Assembly: GCA_963787675.1 (NCBI GenBank)
Contig: CAWBDV010000012.1
Span: forward strand, 1 to 64,000
Length of the DNA stretch: 64,000 bases
Source: JAJPKK01 sp963787675
GTDB lineage: Bacteria > Pseudomonadota > Alphaproteobacteria > Rhizobiales > Xanthobacteraceae
Reading direction: 5' to 3'
Positions 46,020 through 54,576 of the stretch are shown piece after piece. The notes under the pieces were generated by a model. That model did not search any database. It saw nothing but the letters and a program-made list of their open reading frames with translations, and had not been told where the DNA came from. How positions within the stretch are numbered: the stretch's first letter is position 1; each line of letters begins with the position of its first letter. A program made the position numbers and the translations under genes.

Positions 46020-48170
46020 CTATCTCGTCCGTGCGGATGCGATCGCTCCCATCTGCTCCCGAATCGCGGGATCGCTCAGCAAATCTCCAAGCCGCCGTGA
46101 CAAGCGCCGGCGCCAATTCGGGTACTCGGTCGTGCTGCCGGGCAGATTTGCCTGATGCATTTCATTGGCTAAATCGTCCAGCTGAACCAGGAGCAGCATG
46201 CTCGGTGTGCGCGCAAGATATAGATGAACCGCGCCTACGAGGTCTGGAGTCCAGTCGAGGTGATCGGCGTCCGAAGGCGACAATCCGTCGGGAAGGAGCC
46301 CTTCACTGGCGAGCGCCTGCAACAATAGCTGTTTCTCGCGAGTACGCGCCGCTCGGGCTCGTGCCTCCTCGTCTGCCAGTTTGAACGTCCCAAGGCGCGC
46401 CTTCGCGGCGATGTCGTCGGCGTTCCAAAACCCGCGCAAAGTCGGAAGATCATGGGTCGCGGCCGACACGGAAGCCAGCGCGGGATATTCGCCAGGCCTA
46501 CGAAATCGCTCCCGCTCTCGCTCGAAATAAAAGATGCGGCAGGAGAGGACATTCGCCTCCGCCATTCGCTCGCGAAAGCCCGCGGGAACCGTTCCGAGAT
46601 CCTCGCCGATGACAATGCAGCGATTGCGCTGGCTTTCCAGCGCCGCTATGGCGAGCAGCTCCTCGAGCGGAAATCTGACATAAGTACCGCTTGTCGCAGG
46701 AGCGCCCGCAAGGATCAGGAACAATCGCCGCCAGCCCATGACATGATCGATGCGCAACGCCCCAGCATGACGCATGTTGGCGCGCAGCAAGGCAATGAAA
46801 TGTGAGTAACGCGTGGCTGTGAGTTGACGCGGGTTGAGCGGCACGACACCCCACTCCTGCCCGCATTCGTTGAAAGGATCCGGCGGCGCGCCGATGCGGA
46901 GTTGCGCCGCAAACAAATCCGGATGCGCCCAGTGATCGGCGCTCGCGGCATCGACGCTCACGGCCAGATCGTTGTAAAGACCGATCGCCATCCCCCGTTG
47001 ACGAGCGATTTCAGCCGCCTGCGAAAGTTGTTGCTCGCACAGCCACTGAAGATAGATGAAGAAGGAAATCCGCTCGACATGGTGGCGTTGAAGGTTCGAC
47101 ACCGCGGTGGAATCCCATTTTCTGTATTCGGCAGGCCAGCGTGACCAGTCATGCATGCCGAAATGTTCGCTGAGAACCTGAAAGGTGGCGAAGCGCTGAA
47201 GAGCCTGTCCCCCCCGTTCAGCAAAACTGCGGAACGCCTGTCCGCGCGCGGTTCCCTGCGAAAGATGCTTTGCCTCGAAACTCCGATGAAGGCTTTGTAG
47301 GATAGCAAGCTTGCACTCCGCGACGGCTTTGTAGTCGACAAACACGCTGCCACGAGCCGGCGCAATGGCGCGATCTATCTCGGGCATCCGGATTAGGGCG
47401 TGGGCCTCGGCGGACTCTGCAAGATCGGGAATGGCCGTCACGTCGAGGTAGAGAGGATTGCGAAACAGACGGCTGCTCGGCGAATAGGGGCTAGCCTGCT
47501 CGGGTACTTCCAGAAATAAGGCGTGCAGCGGGTTGAGACCAATGGCACAGGCACCATCCGCTGCCGCTCGTTCGATCAGCGTCCCCAAATCACCAAAATC
47601 GCCGATACCCCAATTGGTCGATGAATTGAGGGAATAAAGCTGTGTAGCGATACCCCAATGCCGTGTTCCTGTGGGCAGAAAGCAGCGTGCCGGTGCAATG
47701 ATCAGCAGCGACGTCTCCGCGTCTGCGAGCCGGAATTCATGATAGCCCGCGGGAAGCGGCGCCAGTTTGAGGCGGTACAGGCCGATGCACAATCCGTGTG
47801 TACGCCCCGTCTCTTCGAGAGGAAGAACGGCGAGATCACAATCTGCTGCGCAGGTCTCGCCGCTTTCCAGTTGCACCGACCATCGGATCGTCCTCGCACC
47901 GCCATTCAGCGGCAAGCGAAGCGGCACGACGATCTCCTCATGCTCGCGAGCGAATACGACCGGTGGCAGCGGGCTTTGCCACTTCTCTTCCTCTAACATG
48001 GCAAGACTTGCGGCAATCTCCCGTTCCGAGCGGGCCGGAAGGCCGAGCACTTCAAGCAGAGCGCGTGCCGTATCTGGTGTTGTTTCATGCAGATTGCCGA
48101 CAATGTCCCAATAGCGTCGCTCGATGCCCGCTTCGTCTGCCAACCGCCACAGGCCTTCATCCGCCGGCAT
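46020..48170 (-). CDS. malQ: 4-alpha-glucanotransferase (716 aa)
   Basis: GH77 amylomaltase that moves maltodextrin pieces between glucans. Seen: an N-terminal extension of about 150 residues as in the longer proteobacterial type, WGIATQLYSLNSSTNWGIGDFGD, NPLHALF, the nucleophile aspartate in ALRIDHVMGW, the acid glutamate in IVIGEDLGTVP and the stabilising aspartate in ATHDLPTLRGFW. Full length. It ends the leftward malQ-glgX-glgB transcript, starting 12 bases after the glgX stop. Confidence 0.95.
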   Translation of the reverse strand: MPADEGLWRLADEAGIERRYWDIVGNLHETTPDTARALLEVLGLPARSEREIAASLAMLEEEKWQSPLPPVVFAREHEEIVVPLRLPLNGGARTIRWSVQLESGETCAADCDLAVLPLEETGRTHGLCIGLYRLKLAPLPAGYHEFRLADAETSLLIIAPARCFLPTGTRHWGIATQLYSLNSSTNWGIGDFGDLGTLIERAAADGACAIGLNPLHALFLEVPEQASPYSPSSRLFRNPLYLDVTAIPDLAESAEAHALIRMPEIDRAIAPARGSVFVDYKAVAECKLAILQSLHRSFEAKHLSQGTARGQAFRSFAERGGQALQRFATFQVLSEHFGMHDWSRWPAEYRKWDSTAVSNLQRHHVERISFFIYLQWLCEQQLSQAAEIARQRGMAIGLYNDLAVSVDAASADHWAHPDLFAAQLRIGAPPDPFNECGQEWGVVPLNPRQLTATRYSHFIALLRANMRHAGALRIDHVMGWRRLFLILAGAPATSGTYVRFPLEELLAIAALESQRNRCIVIGEDLGTVPAGFRERMAEANVLSCRIFYFERERERFRRPGEYPALASVSAATHDLPTLRGFWNADDIAAKARLGTFKLADEEARARAARTREKQLLLQALASEGLLPDGLSPSDADHLDWTPDLVGAVHLYLARTPSMLLLVQLDDLANEMHQANLPGSTTEYPNWRRRLSRRLGDLLSDPAIREQMGAIASARTR

Positions 48171-48182
48171 GAAAGCAGATCC

Positions 48183-50300
48183 TCAGCCTTCGCCGGCGAG
48201 CAGCGCCAGGGAATGCGCCGCAAGTCGGAACCGCGTCGTCGGCTCCAAGAAGCCGCTCGGCGGCAATGCGGCCGAAGCCGTTTCGACCATGGAAGTCCAC
48301 CGCTTGTTGGGTCGCGCGTCGGGAATCACAAAGTCGACTTCGTCCGCGCCCGCATTCATCAGCAACAAAAAGCTGCGACGGTCGTGTTGATCAGCATTCG
48401 GCTCGCCGCGTTTCTCGGGGACAACGGCATAGCGGACGCCAAGGCATTGCCGGTTGCTAGCGGGCCAGTCTTGTTGCGTCATCTCGCGCCCATCCGGCAA
48501 CAGCCAGGCGATATCTTTCTCTTTTCCTCCGTCGATATGCTCGCCGTGAAAAAAGTGCGGCCGCCGGAACACCGGATGCTCGGTGCGCAGTTTCACCAGA
48601 TACCGAACGAACGCCAAAAACGAGCTGTCCCTGTCGAGTCCTGTCCAATCAACCCAACTGATCTCATTGTCCTGACAATAGGCGTTGTTGTTGCCGCACT
48701 GTGTGCGGCCGAATTCATCGCCGGCAACGATCATCGGAACGCCGAGCGACAGCAGAAGCGTGGCCATCATGTTGCGCTTCTGCTGTTTGCGAAGGGCCAC
48801 TATAGCGCGATCGGCGTTAGGGCCTTCGACGCCGCAATTCCAGCTATAATTCGCATCTGTGCCGTCGGCGTTTCCTTCACCATTGTCCAAATTGTGCTTG
48901 TGCTCGTAGCTGACGAGGTCCTCTAGCGTGAAGCCGTCATGGGCGGTGATGAAATTGATGCTCGCTGATGGCCCGCGACCGCTTTGCCCAAAGACATCAC
49001 TTGACCCCGAAAGCCGGAACGCCAAATCGCCGACCACGTTCCCCTCCCCTCGCCAGAACCGCCGCACGCCATCGCGCCACTTGTCGTTCCATTCACTCCA
49101 ACCGGGCCGAAAACCACCGAGCTGGTATCCGTCGGGCCCGAGGTCCCAAGGCTCCGCGATGAGCTTCGACTTTGCGAGCACCGGATCCTGCATGATCGCG
49201 CCTAGGAAGCGGCCGCGCGGGGAGAAGTGACGGCCTTCCCGCGCGAGGCTCACGGCGAGATCGAAGCGAAAACCATCCACCTGCATGTCCCCCACCCAAT
49301 AGCGCAGGGAATCCATCACCATCTGCAAGACGCGCGGATGCTCCAGGTTCAGAGTATTGTGGCATCCCGTGAAATCGCGATAACGCCGCCTGTCTTCCGC
49401 GAGGCAATAATAGGAGGCGTTGTCGATCCCGCGGAATGAGAGCGTCGGCCCGAATTCATCGCCTTCGCCCGTGTGGTTGAACACGACATCCAGGATAACC
49501 TCAATGCCGACGGCATGGAGCGCGCGGACAGTTTCACGAAAGTCGCCGATGTCGCCATTCGCGAGATAACGCGGTTCGAGCGCAAAAAAATTGATCGAGT
49601 TGTAACCCCAGAAGTCGCGCAGCCCGTTTTGGGCCAGCACAGGCGTGGTCGCGATCGGATGAACAGGCAGCAGCTCCACCGCCGTGACTCCCAAGCCGCG
49701 CAGATGCTGGATGACATTCGGATGCCGCAGTCCGGCCATCGTTCCGCGGATAGCTTCGTCGACGGTCGGATGGCGCATTGTGTAACCACGCACATGCAAT
49801 TCATAGATGATGGAACGCGCGTGCGGAATCTGCGGCCGCGTATCGCGGCCCGAAGTACCGACCGGATCGGTGATCCGGCACTTCGGCATGAGTGCGGCAT
49901 TGTCTCGGATGTCGAAGGAAATATCCCAGCGGGGGTTGGCGGGATCGTATCCGCAGTGCAGATCGCTCCATGCGAACGAGCCTGATAGAGAGCGCGCATA
50001 CGGATCGATCAAAAGCTTGTTGGGATTGAAGCGATGACCGTTTAACGGATCGTAAGGTCCGTGAACGCGATAGCCGTAGAGCAATCCGGGGCGCGCATCC
50101 GGAAGATAGCCATGCCATACCTCCTCCGTATATTCGGGCAGCGTCAGACGCGCGGTTTCGCGCGATCCGCCGGGATCGAACAGACAAAGCTCGACTTTCT
50201 CGGCATTGGCGGAGAACAGCGCGAAATTCACACCGTTTCCGTCATAGGTCGCGCCCAGCGGATAGGGCTGTCCCTCTTTCAGGCCCGGCCAGGCGCTCAC
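48183..50300 (-). CDS. glgX: Glycogen debranching enzyme (705 aa)
   Basis: GH13 isoamylase-type enzyme that removes short branches left by glycogen phosphorylase. Seen: an N-terminal CBM48-like domain (YPLGATYDGNGVNFALFSAN), VIQHLRGLGVTAVELLPVHP, VVFNHTGEGDE, the nucleophile aspartate in VDGFRFDLAVSLARE, the glutamate in LIAEPWDLGPDGYQLG and the aspartate in FITAHDGFTLEDLVSY. Normal length. Its start codon overlaps the glgB stop by four bases (50297-50300), so the two are translationally coupled. Confidence 0.96.
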   Translation of the reverse strand: MSAWPGLKEGQPYPLGATYDGNGVNFALFSANAEKVELCLFDPGGSRETARLTLPEYTEEVWHGYLPDARPGLLYGYRVHGPYDPLNGHRFNPNKLLIDPYARSLSGSFAWSDLHCGYDPANPRWDISFDIRDNAALMPKCRITDPVGTSGRDTRPQIPHARSIIYELHVRGYTMRHPTVDEAIRGTMAGLRHPNVIQHLRGLGVTAVELLPVHPIATTPVLAQNGLRDFWGYNSINFFALEPRYLANGDIGDFRETVRALHAVGIEVILDVVFNHTGEGDEFGPTLSFRGIDNASYYCLAEDRRRYRDFTGCHNTLNLEHPRVLQMVMDSLRYWVGDMQVDGFRFDLAVSLAREGRHFSPRGRFLGAIMQDPVLAKSKLIAEPWDLGPDGYQLGGFRPGWSEWNDKWRDGVRRFWRGEGNVVGDLAFRLSGSSDVFGQSGRGPSASINFITAHDGFTLEDLVSYEHKHNLDNGEGNADGTDANYSWNCGVEGPNADRAIVALRKQQKRNMMATLLLSLGVPMIVAGDEFGRTQCGNNNAYCQDNEISWVDWTGLDRDSSFLAFVRYLVKLRTEHPVFRRPHFFHGEHIDGGKEKDIAWLLPDGREMTQQDWPASNRQCLGVRYAVVPEKRGEPNADQHDRRSFLLLMNAGADEVDFVIPDARPNKRWTSMVETASAALPPSGFLEPTTRFRLAAHSLALLAGEG

Positions 50301-52531
50301 CGCGAGGTTCTCTCCGGTTTCAGCACCAGCACCCCGAGTGGCGGCAAGGTAAGCGATAAAGAGTTGGTCATTCCGTGTGCTGGTCGGCTTTCGCTCTGTA
50401 TAGTGCCTGTATTGCCCGCATTGCTCCCGCCGTAATAGGCCGAGTCTGTGTTGACGATCTCTCGATACACGTCGCGACGGGGCACGCCGACGCTGTAGCC
50501 GCGGCGCACGACGGGCGTGAAGTTGCAGACGACCACAACGAAGTCCTCAGGATCGGCGGCGCGGCGGAGATAGGAGATGACGCTGTTGTCCGCATCATTG
50601 CAATCAATCCAGGAAAAGCCTTCGGACTCGCAATCGCGCTCATGGAGCGCCGGGCTCCCGTGATAAAAAAGATTCAAATCCCGCACAAGCCGTTGAACAC
50701 CGGCATGCATTCCGTCCGCGATAAGATGCCAATCGAGCCCTTGGTCGTGGTTCCACTCGCGCTCCTGCGCGAACTCTCCCCCCATGAACAGAAGTTTCTT
50801 GCCTGGCTGCGTGTACATCAACGCAAAATAGGCCCGCAGATTGGCAAATTTCTGCCACCGGTCGCCGGGCATCTTACCGAGTAGCGACCCTTTGCCGTGC
50901 ACGACCTCATCATGGGACAGCGGCAGAATGAAATTTTCATTGAAAGCGTAAAGCAAGCCGAACGTCAGACGGTCATGATGATATTTCCGGTGGATCGGAT
51001 CCTTCATCATATAGTCGAGCGTGTCGTGCATCCAGCCGAGGTTCCACTTGTAGCCGAAACCAAGGCCGCCGACATAAGTGGGACGTGAGACCATCGGCCA
51101 CGCCGTCGATTCCTCTGCAATGGTGACCGTATTCGGATGGCTTTCATAGACGACTTTGTTCAGACGGCGCAAAAAGTCGATCGCCTCTAGATTTTCGACG
51201 CCGCCATGGATGTTGGGAATCCATTCGCCTTCCTTGCGGCTGTAGTTGCGGTACAGCATCGAGGCGACAGCGTCCACGCGCAAGCCGTCGATGCCGTAGC
51301 GCGACAACCAAAACAAGGCATTGGACAGGAGAAAACCCCGCACCTCGTTGCGGCCAAAATTATAGATGTGGGTGTTCCAGTCGGGGTGATGGCCTTCCCG
51401 CGGATCTCGATGTTCATAAAGATGTGTACCGTCGAAATAGGCAAGGCCGTGGGGATCGTTCGGAAAATGGCCGACGACCCAATCCAGAATTACAGCAATA
51501 CCTTCCGCGTGACAGCGTTCCACGAATCCGAGAAACTCTTCGGGCGTACCATAGCGGCTTGTAGGCGCAAACAACCCCGTGGGCTGGTAACCCCACGACC
51601 CGTCGAAAGGATATTCGCTGATCGGCATCAGCTCGATATGCGTGAAGCCCATCTCCTTGACATACGGGACAAGCGTGCCGGCCAATTCGCGGTAGCTCAG
51701 CGAACGGTTCCCCTCGTCCGGCACGCGCCGCCACGAGCCCAGATGAACTTCGTAAATCGACACCGGCGCATGGCGATCCGCGCGCGGAACGGTTTGGCTT
51801 GCCGGTGTGCACGGCAGCGGCACCGGGCAAACCACTGACGCCGTTCTCGGAGAGCGCTCGGCCTCGAAGGCATAAGGATCAGCCTTGAGGAGAAGTCCGC
51901 CGTCACGGGTCTTGAGTTCGTATTTGTAGCATGCGCCGGGAGCCACGCCGGGCAAAAAGATTTCCCAGATGCCGGCGCCTGGGTGCAGCCGCATGGGATT
52001 GCGCCGGCCATCCCAGTCATTGAAATCGCCGACAACGCTGACACGCCGCGCATTAGGGGCCCAAACTGCAAAGTTCGTTCCTGCAACGCCGCTCATAGTG
52101 ATCGGATGTGCGCCCATCTTTTCGAAGGCGCGCAAGAAACTTCCTTCCGCATGCAGATGGAGGTCGAGCTCGCCCAGCCATGGGCCGAAGGAATAAGGAT
52201 CGTCGATGACTTGGGATCCTGTGTTCGTTGTAACCACCAGGCGATACGGGAAAGGATCTCGACGGGTATTAACGATGCCGCTGAAGAAGCCCCAATCATG
52301 TACGCTTATGAGCTTGACAGCTGGATGGCCGTTTTCGCGATCAATAACGACTACGGACAAGGCATTTGGATAAAAAACGCGCACAACGAGCGCGCCATCT
52401 GCATCCCTGTGCATGCCCAGATATGAGAACGCATCGCTCTCATCCCCGTTGAGAATGACGGAAGGCCGGTCAAAAGGAGACGGAGTAACCGTTCGACCGT
52501 TTCGCCGCGCGGGTTTCCGGCCCTGGGACAA
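50297..52531 (-). CDS. glgB: 1,4-alpha-glucan branching enzyme (744 aa)
   Basis: GH13 enzyme that makes alpha-1,6 branches in glycogen. Seen: an N-terminal module (residues 20-120), a CBM48 domain (GTNFAVWAPNARRVSVVGDFN), VYEVHLGSW-like IYEVHLGSWRRVPDEGNR, the nucleophile aspartate in GIDGLRVDAVASMLY, the glutamate in VTIAEESTAWP and LPLSHDEVVHGKGSLLGKMPG. Length fits two-module GlgB. It leads the leftward malQ-glgX-glgB transcript; a perfect FixK/FNR box is centred 68 bases upstream. Confidence 0.97.
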   Translation of the reverse strand: MSQGRKPARRNGRTVTPSPFDRPSVILNGDESDAFSYLGMHRDADGALVVRVFYPNALSVVVIDRENGHPAVKLISVHDWGFFSGIVNTRRDPFPYRLVVTTNTGSQVIDDPYSFGPWLGELDLHLHAEGSFLRAFEKMGAHPITMSGVAGTNFAVWAPNARRVSVVGDFNDWDGRRNPMRLHPGAGIWEIFLPGVAPGACYKYELKTRDGGLLLKADPYAFEAERSPRTASVVCPVPLPCTPASQTVPRADRHAPVSIYEVHLGSWRRVPDEGNRSLSYRELAGTLVPYVKEMGFTHIELMPISEYPFDGSWGYQPTGLFAPTSRYGTPEEFLGFVERCHAEGIAVILDWVVGHFPNDPHGLAYFDGTHLYEHRDPREGHHPDWNTHIYNFGRNEVRGFLLSNALFWLSRYGIDGLRVDAVASMLYRNYSRKEGEWIPNIHGGVENLEAIDFLRRLNKVVYESHPNTVTIAEESTAWPMVSRPTYVGGLGFGYKWNLGWMHDTLDYMMKDPIHRKYHHDRLTFGLLYAFNENFILPLSHDEVVHGKGSLLGKMPGDRWQKFANLRAYFALMYTQPGKKLLFMGGEFAQEREWNHDQGLDWHLIADGMHAGVQRLVRDLNLFYHGSPALHERDCESEGFSWIDCNDADNSVISYLRRAADPEDFVVVVCNFTPVVRRGYSVGVPRRDVYREIVNTDSAYYGGSNAGNTGTIQSESRPAHGMTNSLSLTLPPLGVLVLKPERTSR

Positions 52532-52592
52532 GGAGCATTCCTATCTTTTCACAACAACAAGCATTCGGAAGGCGCGGAATGTCGCAGGAGCA

Positions 52593-52606
52593 TTGATGCA
52601 AATCAA
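52593..52606. promoter_or_regulatory. FixK/FNR-type box (perfect) between glgB and glgA
   Basis: TTGATGCAAATCAA, perfect in both halves. Its centre is 59 bases before glgA and 68 bases before the divergent glgB start, so one box could serve both directions. Confidence 0.75.
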
Positions 52607-52658
52607 TTACTCTCGCCTCTGAACATCTTAGTCGCTACATATAGGAAGAGGGATTGAG

Positions 52659-54179
52659 ATGCGGGTGCTTTTTGTTACGTCAGAAGCTTATCCTCTTGCC
52701 AAGACGGGTGGTCTCGCTGACGTTTCCCACGCCTTGCCGATAGCTTTGGCGCGCCGTGGGGTCGATGTACGCGTCATGCTCCCCGCCTATCCCGACGCCG
52801 TTGCGCAGATAGAGTCGCCCCGCATCGCGGCCAAGCTTGAGGCGATGCTTGGGATTGGCGATGCAACGCTGATCTCCGGCCACCTCCCAGATACGACTGT
52901 GCCGGTTCTGCTGGTTGATGCTCCTTCGCTGTTTCGGCGCGAGGGCGGGCTCTATCGGCGCTCGGATGGCCAGGACTGGCCGGACAACGCGCTCCGCTTC
53001 GCCTTTTTCTCCCATGTCGCCGCGAAATTGGCGATGGGACGGGGGGGCCTTGGCTGGAAGCCCGATGTCGTACATGCCAACGACTGGCATACGGGCCTGC
53101 TCCCTCTGCTGCTCGCACTGGAAGGAACGCCAAGGCCAGCCACGATATTCACAGCTCATAATATGTCATTCCAGGGCAACTTCCCTGCCGATGTCCTGCC
53201 AGTCATCGGCCTTCCCGGCGATTGCTTTGGTGCGGATAGCATAGAATTTTATGGACAGACATCTTTCTTGAAGGCTGGGCTTCGCTACGGCGACCGCATC
53301 ACCACGGTGAGTCCGACTTACGCCAAGGAGATTCTCACGCCGGAAGGTGGGTGCGGACTGGATGGACTTCTGCGCCAGCGGGCCGCCCACTTCACCGGAA
53401 TTCTCAATGGAATCGATGATATCTTGTGGAACCCCGCAACGGATACGCATTTGCTGCAGACTTTCCGGGCTAACGAGATTGCTGGCAAAAGAGCCTGTAA
53501 GGCCGCGCTGCAGCGCGAGTTCGGCCTTCCTGTCGATCCGGCAATCGCCCTTGTTGGTTTCGTAAGCCGCCTGGCCCATCAAAAAATGGCCGACACGATT
53601 GTGGCCACGCTGCCTTGGCTGGCCAGCCAGAATGCGCAGTTCGTCCTACTCGGCGAAGGTGATCGAGCGCTGGAGATCGAATTGGAGCAGGCCCAGGCGC
53701 GATATGACAAATTTGTGTCGGTCCATATCGGCTATGATGAGGCCCTGGCCCACCGCCTTCAGGCCGGTAGCGACATTCTGCTCGCCCCGGCGCGTTTTGA
53801 GCCCTGCGGACTAACGCAACTTTATGCCTTGCGCTACGGAACGCTACCCGTCGTCCGCCGGACGGGCGGACTGGCAGACACCGTTGTGGATGCCACCGCC
53901 ACCGCTATCGCAGACCGAAGCGCGACCGGATTTGTTTTCGAGGACGCTAACCCGGCCGGTCTCATCGCGGCTCTTGGACGGGCCCTGGCGCTATACCGCG
54001 AACCGCTGACTTGGCGGCGCCTGCAATTGCAGGCCATGGCTCAGGATTTCAGCTGGAACGCAAGTGCGGCCCAATACGTCTCGCTCTATCACGACGCGAT
54101 GGCGATGCCGTTACCGTCCAGCGGGACCGCGCCGATCGACGATGCCGACGAAGAAATTGAAACACGGATTGCGATGTGA
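52659..54179 (+). CDS. glgA: Glycogen synthase, ADP-glucose type (506 aa)
   Basis: GT5 enzyme that adds glucose from ADP-glucose to the growing glycogen chain. Seen: the ADP-glucose-binding KTGGLADVSHALP near residue 15, VHANDWHTGLLPLLL, TAHNMSFQGNFP, GSDILLAPARFEPCGLTQLYALRYG (the nucleotide-sugar motif with the glutamate) and RRTGGLADTVVDA. Full length. It is divergent from glgB across a FixK/FNR box. No glgC for making ADP-glucose is in the window. Confidence 0.96.
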   Translation: MRVLFVTSEAYPLAKTGGLADVSHALPIALARRGVDVRVMLPAYPDAVAQIESPRIAAKLEAMLGIGDATLISGHLPDTTVPVLLVDAPSLFRREGGLYRRSDGQDWPDNALRFAFFSHVAAKLAMGRGGLGWKPDVVHANDWHTGLLPLLLALEGTPRPATIFTAHNMSFQGNFPADVLPVIGLPGDCFGADSIEFYGQTSFLKAGLRYGDRITTVSPTYAKEILTPEGGCGLDGLLRQRAAHFTGILNGIDDILWNPATDTHLLQTFRANEIAGKRACKAALQREFGLPVDPAIALVGFVSRLAHQKMADTIVATLPWLASQNAQFVLLGEGDRALEIELEQAQARYDKFVSVHIGYDEALAHRLQAGSDILLAPARFEPCGLTQLYALRYGTLPVVRRTGGLADTVVDATATAIADRSATGFVFEDANPAGLIAALGRALALYREPLTWRRLQLQAMAQDFSWNASAAQYVSLYHDAMAMPLPSSGTAPIDDADEEIETRIAM

Positions 54180-54236
54180 GGTCATCATTTCGTCGCGTTT
54201 GTCTGAGTGAATAATAAAAAGGCCATTGCTTGAAAA

Positions 54237-54270
54237 TCGGGCAGGAGATTACCTCGGGCAGGAGATTGCC
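54237..54270. repeat. 17-base tandem duplication carrying the ribosome binding site
   Basis: TCGGGCAGGAGATTACC is followed at once by TCGGGCAGGAGATTGCC, so two GGAG sites lie before ATG 54271. The second is at the right distance. Confidence 0.85.
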
Positions 54271-54576
54271 ATGGCCAATGACAGTAATCTCTCGGAAGAT
54301 GCTATCAGACTGCGCAGCTATCTGATTTGGCAGCGTGGAGGTTGTCCGCAGGGCAGCGCACTCGATCACTGGTTATGCGCAAAAGCAGAGCTTGAAGCGG
54401 AACTGCAGGCGACGGCAACTATCGATTCGCACCTGCGCGGCGGCCCGCCCCTTCGCAATCTACTGGGCGGGTTCGTCAAGCCGCGCGTTTCGATTTCGTC
54501 ACCGCCACGCAGGAATGTCGCAACCAGGATTGCACCGGAAGGACGGGCTACTGGAACTAACGCTGCCAAGCGATAA
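54271..54576 (+). CDS. DUF2934 small protein (101 aa)
   Basis: Small protein with the DUF2934 pattern: SEDAIRLRSYLIWQRGGCPQGSALDHW reduced to its key parts (IRxRAYxIWxxxGxPxGxxxxHW) then AELEAEL. The rest is basic and probably disordered. The function is unknown; such genes often lie inside glycogen or trehalose clusters. ATG 54271 follows a duplicated GGAG site. Its last 20 bases overlap the end of convergent glgP. Confidence 0.8.
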   Translation: MANDSNLSEDAIRLRSYLIWQRGGCPQGSALDHWLCAKAELEAELQATATIDSHLRGGPPLRNLLGGFVKPRVSISSPPRRNVATRIAPEGRATGTNAAKR

